From Clavelina lepadiformis (lineage: Eukaryota; Chordata; Ascidiacea; Aplousobranchia; Clavelinidae): 64,000 bases of DNA. Below are positions 56,815 to 64,000 of the stretch, in pieces. Position numbers and translations under genes: made by a program. The stretch is from assembly GCF_947623445.1 (NCBI RefSeq), contig NC_135242.1, positions 19,220,001 to 19,284,000 of the forward strand, given 5' to 3'. Position 1 is the first letter of the stretch. Every line of letters begins with the position of its first letter. Below the pieces are notes generated by a model. It did not search any database, was not told the DNA's origin, and saw nothing but the letters and a program-made list of their open reading frames with translations.

Positions 56815-59800
56815 TTACGTTTGCGTTGCTTTTTCCTCGCCCATAACCGATATAACCACAGTGTGAAAGGAGCCTGGCCCCGACACTAAACAAGCTTCAT
56901 TTTCAACGAGATTATCTTCAGCCGTCTGCGGTAAAAAGTCCTGATTCGCGTGACCATTCAACATTGAATTATTCGCATCTTGGCCGTTCACCTGACGAGA
57001 GAATTATTATTTATTGGTTCTTTCACGTGGTAAGTATCAACATTTATTCATATCTGGTATTCTATGTCAAAAAAAATTGGCTAAATCGACTTCATGTTTC
57101 ACTTCAAAGTTAGCTATTTTGATTTTTTTATACAGGCCTACTTATTTCTCCATGACAAGACAAATACTATGAATACTAAAATTACTTTTGTGTCAACGTT
57201 TCCGTTTTGAAGTTCACAATTTTCCATCGTCCCTGTTTCATCATGAGGTGGATACTTTGTTCGATTTTTGCCGTTTCCATTGGAGCTAAAGCGTCTCGCT
57301 GTAATCCCTTGAAAACAACAGGAGCATTTATCTTATTTCTTATCACACCTTTCCGTTAATTAACACCACAAACGTGCATATATGTAATTGCAAAAGTAAA
57401 CTGTGTTGCGCTCAAGTATTGGCTGCAAATGTGCAAACATGTTTATTATGTATTATCAGCAACCAACAGAAACCTGCCGCCATTGCCGAAGCAATCACCA
57501 AGGAATTTACCTTTGTAAGGTAAGTATAGCGACAAAAATTGTTTACATAGGCTATACTGAATAAGCTATATGCGCAAATTGTGCATGTCATATAGTAGCC
57601 TGAGTAGGCGTTAAGAAATACGATGGTTTAGCGAGATGTATGATATAGAAGAAAGAAAAGGTATAGAGAGAAAAAATATTAAAACTTACGTTTGATGACT
57701 TTAGGGCTTGAAACGTTTACTTTCCTCCTGATTGATTTCGCGTGCTTGCTCATGTGAGTGGCAATAAGTTGGATGATGGTTGCAAACCACGACAGTCCAG
57801 CGATCACCCATACGAGAACAAGAATAAGCCCAATAAAACCAACGGTAGAGCTTGGATCTATAACACAGAGCAAGGTATAAGACCTATACAACATGTTGTT
57901 CACAAGGTCGATCGTATGCAAATATTTAGTTCATTCTGTATTAAATAACTGCTAAAATATGTTGATGTGCAATGATTCATCACTGCGTTCCCTCTTCTTG
58001 ATGTAAACGGACCTTGTAGTTTGGTTGAGCGCACAGAATATACTTTCAAAGGGCAAAGGAAAGAAGGTTATATCATTGACAATATCGACATATTTTTCAT
58101 TACTTTCAAAATGGAAACGTTATAAATAATAATTTTATCAACATTTTGGTTGATTCTTATACCATCGTTGATTTTATAGCATTTTGGAGCATAAGTACAA
58201 AAACATTTATGTTAGCTATTGATACTAATTATATAACGTCCAAAATATGATTGCTTTATCAGCGACTTATTTTCAAATTGGGTATTTGTTTCAATGCGGT
58301 ATATAGCCCATGCAACCTACCAGTAGTCAATATCATTCCGGACCAAAAATTAAATTATTGTCAATGCTTTTAATATTTATGAATAGCTATATTTGGATTA
58401 GTTTTGAGAATAGTGTAAAACAAAAAAGAAAAACTGCCAAATCGTGTACTGTACAGTAGGCTATAGTTAGAATTCTCATCATGCGGCAGTATGTATCAGG
58501 TTAGGGTATTCGCCCGGTGACGGGATCATGAAATAGGTGTACCCCAAAATTTACAGAGTATTGATGAAGTGCCAAAGCAATAGGTGATACGAACGTTTCA
58601 ATATCAGACTGTAACTAAAACCATTTGAAACAGTCGCGTTTATAGATTTGTTTACTAATTCATACCTGGCACATAGTCACCGAACCCAGTTGTGGTAAGT
58701 GTCACAACGACACAGTACAAGCAACCTACATAGGTCCACTGTTCATCATTACCAACCGCATAAAGCAGGATGCTTGGAAGGAAGACGTAGATCAAGAGGC
58801 CAAGAAGAGATGTGAAGAACAATCCTGCCATCTTTGCTTTTGGGACTAGCCCCAACACGCGAGTTGCTGCCTGGGATATAAAAGAAAGTTTTAATGGATT
58901 AATCTGCTATCCACAGACGTTATTAAAATTGAAGTAGTTTGTGACGTTTTGATGTATAGTGATCATTGGTGATCGGTTTATGCCCAGCAGCATTGTCATT
59001 TGTATATACCGTATGATGGCAATCCCCGTTGGAACATTATAGCTCAATTTCGTTTTTCTTCAAGAAAATGACAGAACGCCTTGCGTGTGCTATTGGGCAA
59101 TAGGTATTATTATTGTAATGGAATTAGAAATGTATTTCACTAAAATATTACCCTTACCGATTTGATGTAATACGCCGATATAACTCCCATTTTGGCAGCA
59201 AGGATGCCAGTAAACGGAATTGATAAAAGAGCGTAAATGATACAAAAGATCTGCCCTCCGTTTGACACCGGAGTGATTACGCCGTAACCTACAAATGTTT
59301 TTACTTCAAATCAGACGATAAAAAAGATATTTTTACTTTTTCTAAACTTGATTGTTTTATGAACAGTTAGTGCGTTTTTTTAAAGACGTTGCGACATTAA
59401 ATGGTTGAGGTGTAAATCATGTAACCGATAACCTTGCTGATGTTTTCCCCGAAAACTTCCAAATTAATATGCAGTCATACTAAAGTTAAATCATCACAGC
59501 AAAGCATTACCAATTGTAGTTGCAACGGTAAAAGCTAATATGAATGCATTTTCAAGAGTCCATCTTTTTGGATAATATTTCGCTTCGCCTCCTTTAAAGT
59601 CGTCTACCCCGTCCGCCACAGCCAGTTCCAGTTTCTAAAAAATTATGTTTGATTACTAGGCTACTTGTGGACTGCTGCTGAATATAAAGCTAAAGTCATC
59701 AAGTCAGGCTATGTAATTTATTTTATTTGTTTAACTAAAGCTCCGTAGTCGCAAGTCTCTCTGCAGACGACCTCATTGTTATAGAATATTGAGGCTTAAG

Positions 59801-60492
59801 AGCAAAAGAAGTTCACAGATTTGCTAACTGGTGTATTAGCTGTAAAATTAGATATGCTGTATACATAATGCTAAAAATGCCACAATAGCATGATCAATAT
59901 TAATAAAATGACAGCAATTTTGATTTTTAATCGCGCAATTTTTACTATGTTTAGTTATGAAGTTACGATTGCTTTTTCTCAATGATCGTACACGGAATCA
60001 AAGGTTCATGGTCAATACCGAATACTAAGCCTCTACTCTTTCGAATAAATTTGCTCGGCGTGGATTTTACTAAGACAACGGAAGTGATGTCTTTGCCAAC
60101 TACCCATGCGAAACCTAACTCCCTTTTGTACAATTCCTAAAAATAAAATTAAAACGTAACTTTATCAACTGTTTGCTTGCTGATAAACATACCTCAAGAA
60201 AGGCCTCGAGTTCTTCAGTGGTTATGCACGCGTTGTGGTTTCCAAGGAATTCTCGCTTGATTGCCGGCAACCAGTGTTCCTGGCCTTCGATTTCTTTCCT
60301 CTCGATTAAAGTAAATAAATAAGCTGCGAGCAGGTTGAACAAAATGTAGACGACAAGAAACAGAAGAATGAAGAGGTTTCCTTTCAAGGTGGGCTTGGTA
60401 ACTTTTGACTTTTCTTGCGCAGTATTATTATTCAGGCTAAACGCTGAATCGACTTCTTCGAGTGCCTCTTCGGGTACTTCTGATTTTGACAT
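56815..60492 (-). CDS. two-pore-domain potassium channel, TREK/TRAAK-like, 408 aa, seven exons
   Basis: Dimeric leak K+ channel of the plasma membrane. Minus-strand exons: 60492-60193, 59634-59511, 59288-59158, 58870-58666, 57857-57690, 57307-57186, 56991-56815; phases join. After a cytosolic N-terminus, M1 is LFILLFLVVYILFNLLAAYLF. The extracellular cap follows, then pore 1 TTIGYGVITPVSNGGQIF, which spans a splice junction inside TTIG|YG. Next come M2 (FCIIYALLSIPFTGILA), M3 (FFTSLLGLLIYVFLPSILLY), pore 2 with TLTTTGFGDYVPG and M4 (LILVLVWVIAGLSWFATII). GGQIFCIIYALLSIP and GFGDYV are nearly those of KCNK2/KCNK10. A basic post-M4 segment (HMSKHAKSIRRK) and a polar tail end the protein. Subfamily placement needs a tree. 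Confidence 0.92.
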
Positions 60493-61395
60493 CTTTTTCT
60501 TTGTCCGAGGCAGGTTTTTTAGATGCTCTAAACCTCCTATGTAGACATTTCACGCTGTATACATGCATAAACATTATCTGAAAAGTGGCTGCAGGCTTAA
60601 TTAATCATCTACTCATACTACTGGTTAGTTGACAAGATACACAATCAAAGCTTTTTTGTAACCTGTTAGATGTATTCGAATTGGTATTGGTATTGAATAT
60701 ATTCGAATTGACATTGGTGTACTATCCGGCACATGATTTTAACTAAGCCTATTCTTTATATACAGACACAAAATCTACTTTGTCTTTCGCAACGTAATTT
60801 CTAACGACCTGCATAATTCATATAACGAAGGAATCTGTTTACACGTCAATGACATTTCGCTGAATTTCAAACGACATCTCCAGTTATGAATAGCCATGCT
60901 TGCACTCATTACTGTACCAGAAACTTTACGTTGCAGCATCTAGTAATTTCACCGTTTTAGTGTTTTAGGTTTTGGCACAATTATAATGCTAAAGGGATCT
61001 TAGTTACAACTTACGAAAGTTTACAACTTATCAAAATACGAAATCAAAACCACTATTTCATAACAAGTCCCTACTGCGTCTCAGCGTATCGGAGATGGCT
61101 TCAAACATAGAATTCGTGGCATGCATATTGTGTAACATGGTTGCCTAATGACTTACAAAACATACAATAGAGCGAATTATCTAAATGTTCTTGTCGAAGC
61201 ATACCTAAGCACTGAGACTCATTTGGAACCTGACCAATACTCACATCACACACTGTTGCACATTTTCATATTTTCACACGCCCTAGTTACGTATGGTAAG
61301 CGAATCTTTGTCCGTTTTGAATGACATATCCGTCCAGGTCCAGTGGTAGCTGTCTAATTTTCTGCAAGGCAAATTTTAAGAAAGCAAGCAATATG
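60493..61395. other. upstream region of the K2P channel gene
   Basis: Non-coding, AT-rich. A near-repeat TATTCGAATTGGTATTGG / TATTCGAATTGACATTGG lies at about 60673-60717. No promoter motif can be assigned with confidence. Confidence 0.35.
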
Positions 61396-61685
61396 GTCTA
61401 GAATGTGATTCCCAAACTGTGTGCCGCGAATCTTTTTGGAATTTTGGAAAAGAACTGCATAAATATTTAAAATAAGGCATGCAGACAAGCATATGCGACT
61501 TAAAAGCGCTCTAACTGCTTTAATAGCTGATAAATAAGCACATGTCCATCCAATAAGCACATCCATCGCATTAATACGTGAAAATAATTTTTTTTAAAGC
61601 AACTTTTCTTCTTTGTAAGTGTGCCGCGAGCGTTTTATAATTTTTCTAGTGTACCACAAGCTGAAAAAGTTTGGGAACCACATTA
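61396..61685. mobile_element. hAT-like MITE remnant
   Basis: The left end ATGTGATTCCCAAACTGTG TGCCGCGA and right end (inverted) ATGTGGTTCCCAAACTTTTTC agree at 13 or more of the first 16 bases. Internal GTGTGCCGCGA/GTGCCGCGAGCG blocks recur near both ends. The flanks TCTAGA/TCTAGG are similar but do not form a clean duplication. Confidence 0.5.
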
Positions 61686-64000
61686 TCTAGGCTCTAGATA
61701 AATGTTTTTCGTCAATGTAAAGCAGCATGAAAAATCAATTTTGGAAAAAAAGAAAAAAACTTACAGTTGACCTTTCAAAATTCAACGAACTGTGCAATGA
61801 CTAATAACAAATAACTTTATGTTAACCAATTAAGACCACGACTAAAGAATGCGTGAGTAAAAATATTACCCTATGTTTACAAATTTTCAATTCATTCTAG
61901 TTCCCATCTTACAACAACAGTTACTGTATATACACAATCTTACAGCGACCAGGCAAACCAATTCACTCAACAGCGAAAGTCAAACCGCAATAGATTTGGC
62001 AGGTGAAGACATTGCATTTTTTATGATCTTGGCCATCAGCACTGAAAAAGACCTATCTTAAGAATCGTTACACCTTGGAGTGGAGCAATATTATCTTTCG
62101 GCCAATAGTTTTTCATTCCGTCTTCACATGTGCTTACTTCCGTCAGTATCAAAGTTTGTTTTACCGATACAAAATGATCATACGTAACGCTGAAATTTCT
62201 GACGTCTTTTCATTTTGGCAGACACGTGTAAAATGTTTCTACCTTAGGCCGATATATCACATAAGCTTGCAGAAGGCAACGGTCGTGAGTCGTTATAAAG
62301 CCTTGAGGGAGCAATTTCCGAAATTAATACGATAAAACCGACGTCATGAGCATGGTATCAGACGCATACGTCAAACGGCATACTGTCATAAAAACATTCA
62401 AAGTAGATCCGCAAAGTTCAAAGCAAAATTACCGCATTTCTTGATTCGCTACTCGACTGACTTTTCATGAACTTAGGCTATGGTTAAAATTAAGGTCATG
62501 TTAATCTGTTCTGCGTTCTGATTTCACTAAAAGTTTATTCTAATTGTCGTCATTTCAAGTGCAATTAATCTTCTCATATTATACAGTAATCCGTTCAATA
62601 CAAACATATTCTAACTACGTCAACAGTGAGAGACATTGCACACGAATTGGCAAAGTTTCCATGTTATTTTTTGAAATTCAGCGCATTAACGACTTCCACT
62701 ACTGTCTGAAATTGTTGTGAATAAAAAACTAGCGTGACAATTTAATTATAATCAAAGCCATTTGATACAGTTTTCTTTACTCAAAAGTTAAAACGATTAG
62801 TTGCAAGCAACATTCAACCTATACACTTAATTGCAGCCTAATCAGTCGATACCATAAACAGCAAGGATATTTTGCATTCCGGAAACTGTGGCGACAGCAT
62901 GGACGTTTAGACATTTTGAACAAATCAAGAATCAGACGGAATAATTTGCCATAACCGACTCAAATTGCTTTCGAAATTTGAATTGATGAAACGTTTGCGA
63001 AAATTGAACGTTTGCGACAGACAACATTTCTGGAAAAATTCGACCGATTTTAAATAGAACAAAGGTTTTGAAATGATCTTGGATGATCGATAGATTCTTG
63101 GATTAATGACTTTTAGCTCAAGAAAAGCTTTCTCCAATAGTAATACATCACACCGCAAACCAGGAACTGCCCTTAATTGGTTACATTTTATAAATAATTT
63201 AGGTTTAATTAAATCGCTTGTACAAAGTATCAAAGAAAAAAACAAAAAGTTAACATAAATAAACCACTGGCATTGAATAAAATACACAACGACTTGCATT
63301 ACGTTCTCAACTTAAAATGATATCAGCAAATTATTATCAGCTGCAAATCATTGATTCAAGTTCTACGAAATGCACTGAGTAATGAACCGAACAAGATTAC
63401 CTAGTAACGTAGTTGATAAAGCAGTGAAAAAGTTCACCTGCGTAGAGACCGACACAAGCATGATAACTGTGCCCGTAAACGGCGAAAAGATTTAAAGTGA
63501 ATAAAAATGCGAAACGTCAATGAAGGACGTTTCCATTTCAGCGTTTCGTCATGAAGTAATTCGAAAAAAATTTATATGTTTTAAACATATCTTATGCTCG
63601 TTCTTTTATATACATCTATTACAAACTCAAGTTAATAATGAAATTGAAACTAAGCTCAGTGATGTTACTGACAAAATGGTTACTATAACTTCTTTCAGCT
63701 AACTTAATACAACTGCAGTAATGTTTGCCACAAACAGAAAAATGCCATTGTTTTCAATTCCAAGTTAAACACGGGAAGTTACATCGTAAGCATATGCTAA
63801 CTGGCAGTCAGTCATCATAATGACTGTCTAAACTCTAAAATATCTGCAACGTATTTTCGTCGTTTAGTGCCGTAACTGATGATCAAGATTTAAGAATGGT
63901 GTTTTACTGCACGCCTAAGTTGTTGTTTTCCGTCACCTAAAACCAGTTTATGGGTAACTCCCTAACCATACCGATGAAATTAGTAGGCTCAACTCCGAGG
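61686..64000. other. no recognised gene to the end of the window
   Basis: AT-rich sequence. The longest open frame (62925-63299, minus strand, 124 codons) has no recognised motif and skewed composition. Confidence 0.4.

Noticed and set aside
62925-63299. 124-codon minus-strand open frame near the window end
   Set aside because: Skewed composition, no motif and no splice context; treated as chance.

Overview
The window looks like nuclear DNA of an invertebrate chordate, most likely a tunicate (ascidian). It is AT-rich, its introns have clean GT-AG borders, and its proteins match vertebrate families closely, including CEP55, NELF-B, the cation-dependent mannose-6-phosphate receptor and C12orf56. 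Many start codons lie 7 to 32 bases after a pyrimidine-rich AG, as expected for spliced-leader trans-splicing. The species assignment is inference; the protein identifications rest on remembered family sequences, not on a search.

Layout: (1) 1-6.75 kb, + strand: the 3' half of an aldehyde oxidase/xanthine dehydrogenase-type gene. One 3.8-kb intron is full of transposon debris. One exon carries an in-frame TAG and one intron looks GC-AG. (2) 6.8-12.4 kb: no firm gene; an LTR-retrotransposon remnant, a few orphan exon-like segments, a MITE and a long fold-back element. (3) 12.4-24.9 kb, + strand: seven consecutive genes with uninterrupted reading frames: EPHX2-like, NELFB, CEP55-like, UBLCP1, CEP20, an unknown acidic protein and an ADTRP/AIG1 family hydrolase. 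(4) 24.9-28.5 kb: no gene seen. (5) 28.6-30.9 kb, +: M6PR in five exons, convergent with (6) 31.9-34.1 kb, -: a three-exon AURKAIP1/mS38-like mitoribosomal gene. (7) 34.2-41.2 kb: nested LTR-type fossils and MITEs. (8) 41.3-45.2 kb, -: RTF2 in six exons. (9) 45.3-50.0 kb: several hAT-type elements, three of them in this window having perfect 8-bp target duplications. (10) 50.0-54.2 kb, +: a ten-exon C12orf56-like gene. (11) 54.2-56.8 kb: nothing recognised. (12) 56.8-60.5 kb, -: a seven-exon TREK-like two-pore potassium channel. (13) 60.5-64 kb: probably upstream sequence of that channel, with one hAT-like element.

The genes do not form one pathway. The most striking architectural point is that seven adjacent same-strand genes have no intron in their coding sequence, while every recognised gene on either side is split. 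This could reflect operon-like trans-spliced expression, or intron loss through copying of processed RNA. No prokaryote-style system, CRISPR array, rRNA or convincing tRNA was seen.
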